Positions 16,285 to 24,447 of a stretch of DNA of 64,000 nucleotides are shown here, in pieces (the stretch's first letter is position 1; every line of letters begins with the position of its first letter). The notes under the pieces were generated by a model. The model was given only the letters and a program-made list of their open reading frames with translations, made no database searches and was not told the DNA's origin. The stretch covers positions 12,095 through 76,094 of the forward strand of contig CAZTZE010000015.1 of assembly GCA_964618215.1 (NCBI GenBank), in the 5' to 3' direction. The translations under genes were made by a program, and so were the position numbers. Source of the DNA: CG2-30-58-95 sp964618215. GTDB taxonomy: Bacteria > Chloroflexota > Anaerolineae > Anaerolineales > Villigracilaceae.

Positions 16285-17259
16285 ATGAAAGCGATTGTAT
16301 ACACAGAATATGGACCGCCAGATGTTCTTCAACTCAAAGAGGTAACAAAACCTACTCCCAAGGATGACGAGGTGCTGGTCAAAATCCAGGCGGCCTCCGT
16401 CAACGCGCTGGACTGGCATTTGCTCACGGCGGATATTTTCCTGGTGCGGCTGATGGGCATGGGGCTGTTCAAGCCTAAAAACCCGATTCTCGGCGCGGAC
16501 ATTGCGGGACGGGTGGAAGCGGTTGGCAAAAACATCAATCAGTTTCGGCCAGGCGATGAGGTCTTTGGGGATATTGGTCATGGCGGCTTTGCCGAATATG
16601 CCATCGGCAAGGAAAAATACCTGGCGCACAAACCCGCCAACCTGTCGTTTGACCAGGCCGCAGCCGTCCCGGTGGCTGGCCTGACTGCCCTGCAAGGCTT
16701 ACGCGACAGCGGGAAAATCCAGGTCGGGCAAAAGGTTTTAATCAACGGAGCCGCCGGTGGGGTGGGGACATTTGCAGTGCAGATTGCCAAAGCCTTCGGG
16801 GCGGAGGTTACCGCCGTGTGCAGCACCCGCAATCTGGAGCAGGCCCGCAAGCTGGGGGCAGACCAGGTCATAGACTACACCAAAGAAAACTTCACCCAAA
16901 GCGGGCAGCAGTACGACCTGATTTTTGCCGCCAATGGCTACCATCCGCTGGCCGCGTACAAACGGGCGTTAACTCCCAAGGGCATGTACGTCATGGCCGG
17001 AGGCAAGCCAGCGCAAATGTTCGAGGCCATGCTCCTGGGAAACTGGCTGTCGGAAAAGGATGGCAGGAAGCTGGGAGGCGTCTCGGCGCATATTGACCAG
17101 AAAGATTTGCTGACACTCAAAGAGATGCTGGAAGCCGAAAAAATTGTCCCGGCGATTGACAAACGCTACCCGTTGAACGAAGTCCCCGAAGCGCTGCGTT
17201 ATCTCGGCGCGGGCCACGCCCGTGGAAAAATCGTCATCAACATCGCCGGGCAGGAGTAG
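16285..17259 (+). CDS. MDR-family NAD(P)-dependent oxidoreductase (quinone reductase-like)
   Basis: 324 residues. Zinc-free MDR enzyme: 'MKAIVYTEYGPPDVLQL', GroES-like fold to about residue 125, cofactor loop 'VLINGAAGGVGTFAVQIAKAFGAEVT', then 'LGADQVIDYTKENF'. Ends 'HARGKIVINI'. These enzymes reduce quinones, enones or alcohol-type substrates with NADPH. AAGGAGACAAA-ATG fixes the start at 16285. It is one of three related MDR copies in 5.5 kb. Confidence 0.87.
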   Translation: MKAIVYTEYGPPDVLQLKEVTKPTPKDDEVLVKIQAASVNALDWHLLTADIFLVRLMGMGLFKPKNPILGADIAGRVEAVGKNINQFRPGDEVFGDIGHGGFAEYAIGKEKYLAHKPANLSFDQAAAVPVAGLTALQGLRDSGKIQVGQKVLINGAAGGVGTFAVQIAKAFGAEVTAVCSTRNLEQARKLGADQVIDYTKENFTQSGQQYDLIFAANGYHPLAAYKRALTPKGMYVMAGGKPAQMFEAMLLGNWLSEKDGRKLGGVSAHIDQKDLLTLKEMLEAEKIVPAIDKRYPLNEVPEALRYLGAGHARGKIVINIAGQE

Positions 17260-17267
17260 CTTGAACC

Positions 17268-17633
17268 ATGGTAGAGACAAGGATCATCCTTTCCGCTTTA
17301 TGGATTGCCCTCATGCTGACCTACCTGCTGGGAGATGTGCTGAGAATCTTTAGCGGCGACAGTACCTCGGGGAAAATGGGCAACGTGCAGTTTACCCAGG
17401 GCATGTGGTTGGGAATCGCCATCCTGATGGTCATCCCGATTGTGATGATTGTGCTGTCGCTGATCTTGCCGCAGCCGGTCAATCGCTGGGCAAACCTCAT
17501 CGTCGCCGGCTTCTTTTTTGTTTTCAACATTATTGGGTTGCCCACCTACCCATCTGCTTATGACAAATTTTTAATCGTTGTCGGGCTTGGGTTTAATCTC
17601 CTGACTGTCTGGTATGCCTGGAATTGGGTCTAA
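17268..17633 (+). CDS. DUF6326-like membrane protein, second copy
   Basis: 121 residues, four helices. Shares 'VETRIILSALWIALMLTYL', 'NRWANLIVAGFF' and 'LLTVWYAWNWV' with the gene at 15774. Nine bases behind the MDR gene, so co-transcribed with it; a strong terminator follows at 17661. Confidence 0.72.
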   Translation: MVETRIILSALWIALMLTYLLGDVLRIFSGDSTSGKMGNVQFTQGMWLGIAILMVIPIVMIVLSLILPQPVNRWANLIVAGFFFVFNIIGLPTYPSAYDKFLIVVGLGFNLLTVWYAWNWV

Positions 17634-17660
17634 AGCTGAAGCGAACAGGAATCAGTCAAT

Positions 17661-17697
17661 AAGAACGGTCGTGCTTGTGCGACCGTTCTTATTATTT
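17661..17697 (+). terminator. Rho-independent terminator
   Basis: 11-bp perfect arms AAGAACGGTCG (17661-17671) and CGACCGTTCTT (17680-17690), 8-base loop, then ATTATTT. Ends the MDR/DUF6326 transcript. Confidence 0.85.
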
Positions 17698-17759
17698 CGC
17701 CACAGCATTTGCGAACCCATTAATTCGGGGATTATCCCATTGTTCGATGTAAAATTAAC

Positions 17760-17788
17760 TTGACATTATGTATGATTTGAGTTACTAT
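17760..17788 (+). promoter_or_regulatory. sigma-70-type promoter
   Basis: TTGACA at 17760-17765, 17-base spacer, TACTAT at 17783-17788, followed by alternating AT (TATATATATA). Serves the membrane/HTH pair at 17842 and 18296. Confidence 0.7.
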
Positions 17789-17841
17789 ATATATATCAAA
17801 ACATACTAAAAGTAAGCACAATCAGACAAAGGAGTAAAAAC

Positions 17842-18294
17842 ATGTCTTATCAGGAAAAAAACATCACCGTCTCTTTAGTGAGCTACCTACTGATCATGGG
17901 GTACTATCTGGTCAATTTGTTTCAAATGTTCCAGGAAGGGGAACTGGTTTCGAGCAAGCTCTTCGGCCTTTGGGCAATTGTCATTTTGGCGACGATCATT
18001 GTCAATATTATCGCCAGCATTCTCACCAACATCGTGCTCACCATCGTCGAGGCTATCAAAGCCCAAAAATACGATGAGCCGCGCTTTATTGCGGATGAAC
18101 GTGACCAGTTGATCGGGTTGAAAGGCATGCGGTCTTCCTACATCACGTTTTCCGTCGGTGTTTTGGTTTCCGTGCTGGCCTTTGCTTTTGGCCAGCCGCC
18201 GCTGGTGATGGTCAGCATGATTATTTTCTTTGCCATTGTGGCAGAAATTATTGGGGATATTTCACAGATCTACCTTTACCGAAGAGGTTTCTAA
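17842..18294 (+). CDS. membrane protein paired with an XRE regulator (DUF2178-like)
   Basis: 150 residues, four helices (about 10-27, 44-72, 92-112, 120-140) with a cytoplasmic loop 'FIADERDQLIGLKGMR'. That 'DERD' loop resembles DUF2178-type proteins, which are typically encoded beside a small XRE repressor, as here. AAAGGAG ahead of the start. Confidence 0.6.
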   Translation: MSYQEKNITVSLVSYLLIMGYYLVNLFQMFQEGELVSSKLFGLWAIVILATIIVNIIASILTNIVLTIVEAIKAQKYDEPRFIADERDQLIGLKGMRSSYITFSVGVLVSVLAFAFGQPPLVMVSMIIFFAIVAEIIGDISQIYLYRRGF

Positions 18295-18295
18295 A

Positions 18296-18544
18296 ATGGA
18301 AAAGCGCCAGGTTCGGAACAACATTCGGAAATTACGTTTTCACCACAACGAAATGACCCAGGAACAACTGGCTGTAAAAGTGGGCGTGACGCGGCAAACC
18401 ATCATCGCCATCGAAAGCGCCAAATACGCCCCTTCCCTCGATCTGGCTTTTCGGATTGCCCTAATCTTCGGCGTACCTTTGGGAGAGGTTTTCTCTTACG
18501 ACCCCGAAGATGATTCTAACCAGACAATCAATAAAATATCTTAA
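18296..18544 (+). CDS. small XRE-family HTH regulator
   Basis: 82 residues. 'NNIRKLRFHHNEMTQEQLAVKVGVTRQTI', then 'IESAKYAPSLDLAFRIALIFGVPLGEVFSYDP': a single-domain Cro/C1-type repressor of the YozG type that accompanies DUF2178-like membrane proteins. It starts one base after the partner's stop. It likely represses its own operon at the promoter 17760-17788. Confidence 0.88.
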   Translation: MEKRQVRNNIRKLRFHHNEMTQEQLAVKVGVTRQTIIAIESAKYAPSLDLAFRIALIFGVPLGEVFSYDPEDDSNQTINKIS

Positions 18545-18617
18545 AGGAGATGGGAATTTATGAAAGCTGCCATTTAAAAAATGCCCCCCCGAAGATAGAT
18601 GGCGCCGAAGATAGACG

Positions 18618-18687
18618 GCGATCACAGTTTTATTCAAGCTCAATTCAATGAAACTCATCCATAACGTTCAAAATAAGGAGAAAAGAA
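18618..18687 (+). repeat. duplicated leader, copy 2
   Basis: Matches 15706-15773 (see there). Two short repeats 'GAAGATAGA(T/C)GGC' precede it at about 18591-18619. Confidence 0.7.
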
Positions 18688-19392
18688 ATGAATTCAAACA
18701 AAAAGAACTCTCGGATTGCAGGATTTTGGTATCTGCTCGTAGCTATATTCGGTTCCTTCTACTCGATGTTTGTAGAATCAGAACTTATTGTGTCTGGCGA
18801 TGCCGCGGCCACAGTCAATAATATCCTGACGTCTGAGCGACTATTCCGGCTCGGCGTCTTGAGCAATCTTATCACCACAATCTGTTTCTTGTTTTTAGCC
18901 AATGCCCTATACAAGCTGTTCAAATCAGTGGACAAGGACCTGGTCAGGCTGATGGTCATATTCATTATTGCCAGTGTCCCTGTAGCCTACCTCCAATTTC
19001 TCAAGTTTGCCCCCATCCTGCTCTCGAGCAAGGCCGCATATCTCTCTGCATTTGAACCGGCTCAGTTGCAAGCGCTGGCGATGGTATTCCTTGATTTGGG
19101 AAAACTAGGGTCCAATATTACTTATATTTTCTTTGGCCTTTGGATGTTCCCTCTCGGGATGCTTGTATTCAAGTCGGGATCGGGCTTTATCCCTAAAGCG
19201 CTGGGCGTTTTGCTGATGGTCGGATGTTTTGGATATCTGTTTAAATTTCTTACGGTTTTCTTTGCTCTGAACTACGAAGCGATAACCTCCCTAGGGATGA
19301 CCATCACAATTATTGCGGAATTTTTATGTATCTTGTGGCTCCTAATCATAGGTCCAAAAGATCAGAAGCCAGCTTCAATTACAGCAAGCTGA
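18688..19392 (+). CDS. DUF4386-family membrane protein
   Basis: 234 residues, six or seven helices. Begins 'SRIAGFWYLLVAIFGSFYSMFVES', has a central 'LRLGVLSN'-like segment and ends in a short polar tail, as in DUF4386. AAGGAGAAAAGAA-ATG. Function unknown. It is followed closely by an MDR gene with its own ribosome site. Confidence 0.78.
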   Translation: MNSNKKNSRIAGFWYLLVAIFGSFYSMFVESELIVSGDAAATVNNILTSERLFRLGVLSNLITTICFLFLANALYKLFKSVDKDLVRLMVIFIIASVPVAYLQFLKFAPILLSSKAAYLSAFEPAQLQALAMVFLDLGKLGSNITYIFFGLWMFPLGMLVFKSGSGFIPKALGVLLMVGCFGYLFKFLTVFFALNYEAITSLGMTITIIAEFLCILWLLIIGPKDQKPASITAS

Positions 19393-19437
19393 TGGTTAGA
19401 GATGAAAATGACCACTATAAAATAAGGAGAAATACTC

Positions 19438-20439
19438 ATGAAAGCGATTGTAAACACAGAATACGGATCACCGGATGTTCTTCAACTTCAAGAGGTTGAA
19501 AAACCAGCCCCGAAGGACAATGAAGTCCTGATAAGAGTGTGCGCGACCTCTGTAAATTACGGAGATCTTGTGGCTCGAAATTTTAAAGAAATCTCCCCTC
19601 GCGAGTTCAATATGCCTTTCATATTCTGGCTCCTGGCGAAAATATCTTTCGGTTTGAGAAAACCAAAGATAACCAGATTGGGAAATGAATTGGCCGGAGA
19701 GATCGAAGCCATCGGCAAAGATGTAAAACGATTCAAGCAGGGTGACCAGGTTTTTGGATATCCCGGGCAGAGATTCGGCGCTTATGCCGAGTATCTCTGT
19801 ATGCCTGAAGATGGTGTGCTGACCATAAAACCAGCCAAAATGACCTATGAGGAAGCCGCCGTCGTTCCCTATGGCGCCATCATGGCCTTGAATTTGTTGC
19901 GCAAAATGAATATCCAGCCAGGGCAAAAGGTTCTGGTCAATGGCGCCAGCGGCGGGATAGGCTCAGCTGCAGTGCAGATTGCCAAACACTTCGGGGCAGA
20001 AGTAACCGGGGTTTGTGGCGCCCCGAGACTGGAATTTGTAAAATCTCTGGGAGCGGACAAGGTTATTGATTACACTAAAGATGACTTTACCAAAAACGGT
20101 GAAACCTATGATCTGATTTTTGACATCTTAGGCAAAAGCTCGTTCTCACGGTGTCAAGGCTCGCTCAAGCCAAACGGCACCCTTCTTTTCGCCAGTTTCA
20201 AGATGAAACAACTTTTTCAAATGCTATGGACTTCAAAAACTGGAGGTAAAAAAGTAATCTGTGCGATTGCGCCCGGAAATCTTGAAGACTTAATTTCCGT
20301 CAAAGAGCTGATCGAGGCGGGGAAGATAAAAGCGATCATTGATAGACGCTACCCCTTGGAACAAATTGCCGAGGCTCACCGGTATGTCGAAATGGGACAC
20401 AAAAAGGGGAATGTCGTTATAACTAACGTTGGAATATAA
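19438..20439 (+). CDS. MDR-family NAD(P)-dependent oxidoreductase
   Basis: 333 residues. Same family as 16285: 'MKAIVNTEYGSPDVLQLQEV', GroES domain, 'VLVNGASGGIGSAAVQIAKHFGAEV' cofactor loop, 'LGADKVIDYTKDDF', end 'GHKKGNVVIT'. AAGGAG ahead of ATG. Very similar to the truncated copy at 21179-21769, so the pair arose by recent duplication. Confidence 0.87.
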   Translation: MKAIVNTEYGSPDVLQLQEVEKPAPKDNEVLIRVCATSVNYGDLVARNFKEISPREFNMPFIFWLLAKISFGLRKPKITRLGNELAGEIEAIGKDVKRFKQGDQVFGYPGQRFGAYAEYLCMPEDGVLTIKPAKMTYEEAAVVPYGAIMALNLLRKMNIQPGQKVLVNGASGGIGSAAVQIAKHFGAEVTGVCGAPRLEFVKSLGADKVIDYTKDDFTKNGETYDLIFDILGKSSFSRCQGSLKPNGTLLFASFKMKQLFQMLWTSKTGGKKVICAIAPGNLEDLISVKELIEAGKIKAIIDRRYPLEQIAEAHRYVEMGHKKGNVVITNVGI

Positions 20440-20480
20440 AGCCCAAACATTGCAAAGCATTACTTATTTGGAGGTAAAAC

Positions 20481-20501
20481 ATGAAATCAGAATCGATGTG
20501 A
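20481..20501 (+). other. orphan start with strong ribosome site, six codons
   Basis: GGAGGTAAAAC is followed by ATG and a stop after six codons. It looks like the leftover beginning of a lost gene between the MDR and CMD genes, or a tiny leader peptide. Confidence 0.25.
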
Positions 20502-20606
20502 GATAGGTTAGCAAATAATTGAGATACGCCAGGCGTGAGTCTTGGGCAAAATGATATCAGAATTATAGAAAAACTCTCTACATTAAATTATCAAGGAGTT
20601 CTCGTT

Positions 20607-20981
20607 ATGAAAGCAATCAAGGAATTGACCAAAGAAAAACTGACAGAAATTACACTAAAGCGAAAGTGGGCGCATGGGAAATGGCTAAGGTTGAATTCCA
20701 AGGTTTACAATGCTGCCATGAAAGTGGAGGAGGCGACATTTGTGGATGGCGCCCTTTCCAAGAAACACAAGGAACTTATTGCACTGGGTATCGGTGTTAT
20801 AACAGACTGCGAATCCTGTATGCAGTGGCACATGGAGCAAGCAGTACAAGTAGGAGCAACACAGCAAGAGGTCATTGAAGCCATTGAAGTCGCCATAGAG
20901 ATGGGTATCGTTCCAGCAACAGTACATGCCCGATTTGCATTAGAAGTCATGGATTCACTCTTCGAGAGCAATCCCTCTTGA
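20607..20981 (+). CDS. carboxymuconolactone decarboxylase / AhpD-like protein
   Basis: 124 residues. The CMD core is clear: 'DGALSKKHKELIALGIGVITDCESCMQWHMEQAVQVGAT', with Glu-less K-KELIAL helix, then CxxC and the following His (C-E-S-C-x3-H), as in AhpD-type redox proteins. Such proteins act as peroxidase partners or dehalogenase-like enzymes. AAGGAG 9 bases before ATG 20607 rejects an upstream ATG at 20535. Confidence 0.82.
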   Translation: MKAIKELTKEKLTEITLKRKWAHGKWLRLNSKVYNAAMKVEEATFVDGALSKKHKELIALGIGVITDCESCMQWHMEQAVQVGATQQEVIEAIEVAIEMGIVPATVHARFALEVMDSLFESNPS

Positions 20982-21084
20982 GTCCAGCCGAATCAAATCT
21001 TGTTGTTTACATAACGACGCATAATCCGCATCCTATATAAATGATTGGATGAAGAAGGTTGTGAAAATGTCGCCCAACAAAGCG

Positions 21085-21178
21085 CGCACTGGACACTGGG
21101 AACTGCCGCTTCGCGGCGTGCGGCATTTTCAAGCATTTTTCTGGCTTCGGGCTTTTCCTGCTCCCAACCCTCTACACC
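21085..21178. repeat. possible intergenic mobile repeat (attC-like in look)
   Basis: The stretch starting 'GCCCAACAAAGCG' at about 21071, with 'CTGCCGCTTCGCGGCGTGCGG', 'CAAGCATTTTTCTGGCTTCG' and 'CTGCTCCCAACC', resembles a repeat I remember between genes of Anaerolineae-like genomes. It replaces the first half of the MDR gene that follows. Inference only. Confidence 0.3.
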
Positions 21179-21769
21179 GCCGTTGTTCCTTATGGGGCAA
21201 TCATGGCGTTGAACTTGCTTAGAAAAGTAAATATTCAGAGCGGACAAAAAGTTCTTATCAATGGCGCTTCCGGAGGGATAGGTTCAGCCGCGGTCCAACT
21301 TGCCAAATATTTTGGAGCAGAAGTGACTGGGGTCTGTGGTACCCCGAGACTGGAATTCGTGAAATCTTTGGGAGCGGATCAGGTCATTGATTACACCAAA
21401 GAGGATTTTACCCAAAGCGGTGAGACTTATGATCTGATTTTTGACATATTAGGCAAGAGTTCGTTTTCGGGTTGTAAAGGCTCGCTAAAGCAGGACGGAC
21501 GCTATCTTTTGGCCAGCTTCAAGATGAAACAACTTTTTCAAATGCTATGGACTTCAATGGCAGGCAGCAAGAAAGTAATCTGTGCGATGGCGCCAGGAAG
21601 TATTGAAGATTTAATTTCCGTCAAAGAGCTGATTGAGGCGGGGAAGATAAAAGCGGTTATAGATAGACGCTATTCGTTAGAACAAATTGCCGAGGCGCAC
21701 CGCTATGTTGAGCAAGGGCATAAAAAAGGCAACGTCGTTATCACGGTAGAACATGCCGCCCAAATATAA
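21179..21769 (+). pseudogene. MDR oxidoreductase, C-terminal part only
   Basis: From 21179 the frame matches the MDR at 19438 from its residue 140 onward: 'AVVPYGAIMALNLLRK', cofactor loop 'VLINGASGGIGSAAVQLAKYFGAEV', 'LGADQVIDYTKEDF', end 'GHKKGNVVIT'. The entire GroES-like substrate domain is absent; upstream sequence is unrelated. An internal ATG at 21203 exists but gives no complete enzyme. Confidence 0.85.
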
Positions 21770-21780
21770 GGAGTGAAAAA

Positions 21781-22392
21781 ATGAAAAAGATTTTTACATG
21801 CATAATAATTTTGATGGCGCTGACAGCCTGCACAGCGCTCCAGACTCAGGCGGCGCCTGAACCTGCCGCGACGGACATGCCTCAGGCGGGTATTCCAAAT
21901 CCTGCCTCGGTCTATTGCGCGCAGAATGGGAACAAACTCGAAATTCGCACTGCTGCCGATGGCAGCCAAAGCGGAATATGTGTTCTTCCGGATGGCAGCA
22001 TTTGTGATGAGTGGGCCTATTTCCGGGGCGAGTGTGGCTTGGCAGCTCAAAAAAGCCCAACACCTGCAATCGTAGTTGAGGCAACCTCAACAGCAAGTGG
22101 TGGCATAGGCGGTTACATGCCGCCAGGTACTTCAGAAGAAATAGCAGACTGGTGGGGGGTCATCAAGAGTACAGCACCCGGTGCACAGTATGATGACTAT
22201 TTTGAAAGACAGGACTTGGGGCAGCAGTTTATCTACTTTGGCATCGATTCTATGGACCCGGCTGTACAAGCGCAGATCGAGGCGCTACGCAACAGTGGCA
22301 AGATCGTTCATCTCTATGGCACATTACTGAGTAATGTGCCTGACTACAACGGCTCGCAGATCCAGGTGGACCGCATCGAGGTTGAAGAGTAA
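21781..22392 (+). CDS. lipoprotein with DUF333 (hemolysin-like) domain
   Basis: 203 residues. Lipobox 'LMALTAC' gives a lipidated Cys at about residue 17. After a linker comes the DUF333 unit, 'PNPASVYCAQNGNKLEIRT' followed by 'GICVLPDGSICDEWAYFRGEC', with its conserved cysteines. A Ser/Thr-rich linker leads to a C-terminal domain ending 'VHLYGTLLSNVPDYNGSQI', which reads like a small OB-type fold. ATAAGGAGTGAAAAA-ATG. Probably surface-exposed; role unknown. Confidence 0.75.
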   Translation: MKKIFTCIIILMALTACTALQTQAAPEPAATDMPQAGIPNPASVYCAQNGNKLEIRTAADGSQSGICVLPDGSICDEWAYFRGECGLAAQKSPTPAIVVEATSTASGGIGGYMPPGTSEEIADWWGVIKSTAPGAQYDDYFERQDLGQQFIYFGIDSMDPAVQAQIEALRNSGKIVHLYGTLLSNVPDYNGSQIQVDRIEVEE

Positions 22393-22456
22393 CGATCGAT
22401 TACATTCGGGAGTAATCAGCCATCCCGTTTGGTGTACTCAAGAATTACCAAGAGGT

Positions 22457-22879
22457 ATGACCATGAATCTACTTGTTAGGATATTAGTAATGATTGGCAG
22501 CAGTGCTTCCATTGGTTTCGGTGTATGGCACTTTTTTGTGCCCAAAGCATGGAAATGGTACTCATATATTGATGCCAATGCCACAGAGTTGGTAGCCGCA
22601 GTCCGGGCTATTAATGCGTTCTTTTCTTTGTCTTTAGTATTGTTTGGCATAGTAAATATACTGTTGATTTATGGAGACAAGTCAAATAGATATTCGATAA
22701 TCGTAATGCTGGCAGCAACATGTATTTTGTGGCTGACGAGGGTGGCATTTCAACTTATTTATCCACAAGGTTCACTGTATCCAGGTCTCCAATACGGAAT
22801 GTTGTCAGCCTTTATGATCGTTTCTCTGTGTTACCTAATCTCTTTGTTTAGTATATTGTTCCAAAAAATCCCTGTTTAA
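22457..22879 (+). CDS. four-helix membrane protein, unknown
   Basis: 140 residues with helices at about 3-22, 40-65, 73-95 and 108-132. An aromatic stretch 'GVWHFFVPKAWKWYSYID' follows the first helix. No family named with confidence. AAGAGGT precedes ATG-ACC-ATG. Confidence 0.5.
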   Translation: MTMNLLVRILVMIGSSASIGFGVWHFFVPKAWKWYSYIDANATELVAAVRAINAFFSLSLVLFGIVNILLIYGDKSNRYSIIVMLAATCILWLTRVAFQLIYPQGSLYPGLQYGMLSAFMIVSLCYLISLFSILFQKIPV

Positions 22880-22971
22880 CTCTTGTTGCCGTTGGCAACT
22901 GTTCACCCAAGAAAAACAAGCTGCAGCGTGGTCTTGGCGAAGGATTCATTATTTTTTAGTGGAAGAGAAAA

Positions 22972-23037
22972 ATGAACAATAAGTCTATCGTCATCTTGGG
23001 TGCTGGGCGTAGCGGATGTCATGCGCCTGCTTCATGA
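22972..23037 (+). pseudogene. start of an NAD(P)-binding protein joined to a PEP-enzyme fragment
   Basis: A GGAAGAGAAAA-ATG starts 'MNNKSIVILGAGRSG', the beginning of a Rossmann-type protein, which loses sense after about nine codons and stops at 23035-23037. The joint lies near GTGCTGGGCGT, which belongs to the PEP-enzyme fragment that follows in another frame. Confidence 0.5.
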
Positions 23038-23090
23038 TGGCGATGAGATCGAGGTGGATGGCGAGCGGGGCGAGGAGGATGTGAAATTGT
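22999..23090 (+). pseudogene. C-terminal fragment of an RPH/PEP-synthase-like enzyme
   Basis: Encodes 'VLGVADVMRLLHDGDEIEVD' and 'GERGEEDVK'. This matches the last 30 residues of the intact enzyme at 28911-31562, with clear DNA similarity to 31440-31527. Only this tail remains. Confidence 0.75.
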
Positions 23091-23099
23091 TCTGTACTC

Positions 23100-23567
23100 T
23101 TACGCTTCTGATAATCGTATCTGGATCATCGTCGCCGTCCCCGCCGCCCTCAGCAGGTCTTCCGCTTTGGGCTTGCCATTCTCATCCAGAGTAACATCAT
23201 AGATTCCTTTGTTGCTGGACCGATGGGTGAGGAACAGGCCAAGTCCATCCGCGATACGCTGTTTATCGTCCGATACCGGCAGCGCGAAGCCCTTCAACTC
23301 CTGCCCGCGCAATCGCAGGGACACTGGCACGCCGCCCTGCAGATTCTTCCACCAAACGCCGTGCGTGAATATGTACACCGTCCCGCCATCCTGGGCATAA
23401 CTGATTGGCGTGGTGTATCGTTTCCCGCTCTTTCGCCCGGTAAAGGTGATCACCAGGATGGCTTTACTCATCATCGAATGCAGCGGCGAGCGGAGAATGG
23501 CAATGATCAGGGGATTCAATTTGCGAATGATGCGTTTGATGCTGGCAAAACGATCTTTGGATTCCAT
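23100..23567 (-). CDS. DUF385/F420-type nitroreductase-family protein
   Basis: 155 residues. 'LVITFTGRKSGKRYTTPISY' then 'VYIFTHGVWWKNLQGG' and 'VSLRLRGQELKGFALPV' match the split-barrel deazaflavin-dependent (DUF385) family, which uses F420 or other flavins. Start fixed by GGAGGAGTTCCC-ATG. Last gene of the minus-strand operon that begins with merR at 26188; the SDR stop is 13 bases upstream. Confidence 0.78.
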   Translation of the reverse strand: MESKDRFASIKRIIRKLNPLIIAILRSPLHSMMSKAILVITFTGRKSGKRYTTPISYAQDGGTVYIFTHGVWWKNLQGGVPVSLRLRGQELKGFALPVSDDKQRIADGLGLFLTHRSSNKGIYDVTLDENGKPKAEDLLRAAGTATMIQIRLSEA

Positions 23568-23580
23568 GGGAACTCCTCCA

Positions 23581-24447
23581 TCAGGCGGAAAGCCCGCACA
23601 TCGCCGCGCTCACCTGCCACAAACGAGCGGCGGCAGACTGGTCATAAGAAGCTTTGGATGACCGAACGGCTTTTTGCTTCACAAAGTATTCCCCGCTGAC
23701 ACCTTCCACCTCCGGCGATGCCGCCAGATAAACGACGGTCTGCGCGCCCTGTTCCGGGCGGAGCATGGCAACGCTCATCAGACGATTGAACAGGGGCATC
23801 AACCCTCCCCCGCTCATTCCAAAGTTGGTGGCGACTATTCCCGGATGGAGAGCGTTCACCGTGACTCCCGTCCCCTCCAGCCACCGCGCCAATTCATAGG
23901 TGAACAGCAGGTTACACAACTTGGACTGCCCATAAGCGCCCCAACCGGAATATTTGCGCTGGCCCTGCAAGTCAGCGAAGTTTACCCGGCGCGCGAATTG
24001 GTGCGCCGACGCGCCCACATTGACGATGCGCGCCGGGGCGCTGGCCTTCAACGTGTCGAGCAGAAGATTCGTCAACAGGAAATAATTCAGGTGGTTGAGG
24101 GCGAAGGTCATCTCGATGCCGTCCGCGCTCTGCTGGCGCGCGGTGAAGAGCGCGCCAGCGTTGTTGACCAGCACGTGCAGACGCTGATATTTGTGTTTGA
24201 ATTGCCCAGCCAGTTGACGAATCCCTTGCAGTGACGACAGGTCGGCCAGCATGAGTTCAACCGCCGTACTGCCGGTAGCAGATCGGATGCGTTCGCGGGC
24301 CGCCGCGCCGCGCTCCGGATCGCGCCCCACCACGATCACCGTCGCGCCCATCTGCGCCAGCGTCCGCGCCGTCGCCTCGCCGATGCCCGATGTGGCGCCG
24401 GTGACTATGCAGATTTTGTCCTTCATGGATGGTTGCGTACGCTTCAT
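23581..24447 (-). CDS. SDR oxidoreductase, retinol-dehydrogenase-like
   Basis: 288 residues, complete. 'IVTGATSGIGEATARTLAQMGATV', 'LADLSSLQ', 'LVNNAGALF', Ser in 'IVNVGASAHQ', 'YGQSKLCN' with the Tyr/Lys pair, 'PEVEGVSGEYFVKQ'. It overlaps the nitroreductase stop by 4 bases (ATGA); a second Met eight codons in is an alternative start. Its 3' 740 bases are almost identical to 11342-12100. Confidence 0.9.
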   Translation of the reverse strand: MKRTQPSMKDKICIVTGATSGIGEATARTLAQMGATVIVVGRDPERGAAARERIRSATGSTAVELMLADLSSLQGIRQLAGQFKHKYQRLHVLVNNAGALFTARQQSADGIEMTFALNHLNYFLLTNLLLDTLKASAPARIVNVGASAHQFARRVNFADLQGQRKYSGWGAYGQSKLCNLLFTYELARWLEGTGVTVNALHPGIVATNFGMSGGGLMPLFNRLMSVAMLRPEQGAQTVVYLAASPEVEGVSGEYFVKQKAVRSSKASYDQSAAARLWQVSAAMCGLSA

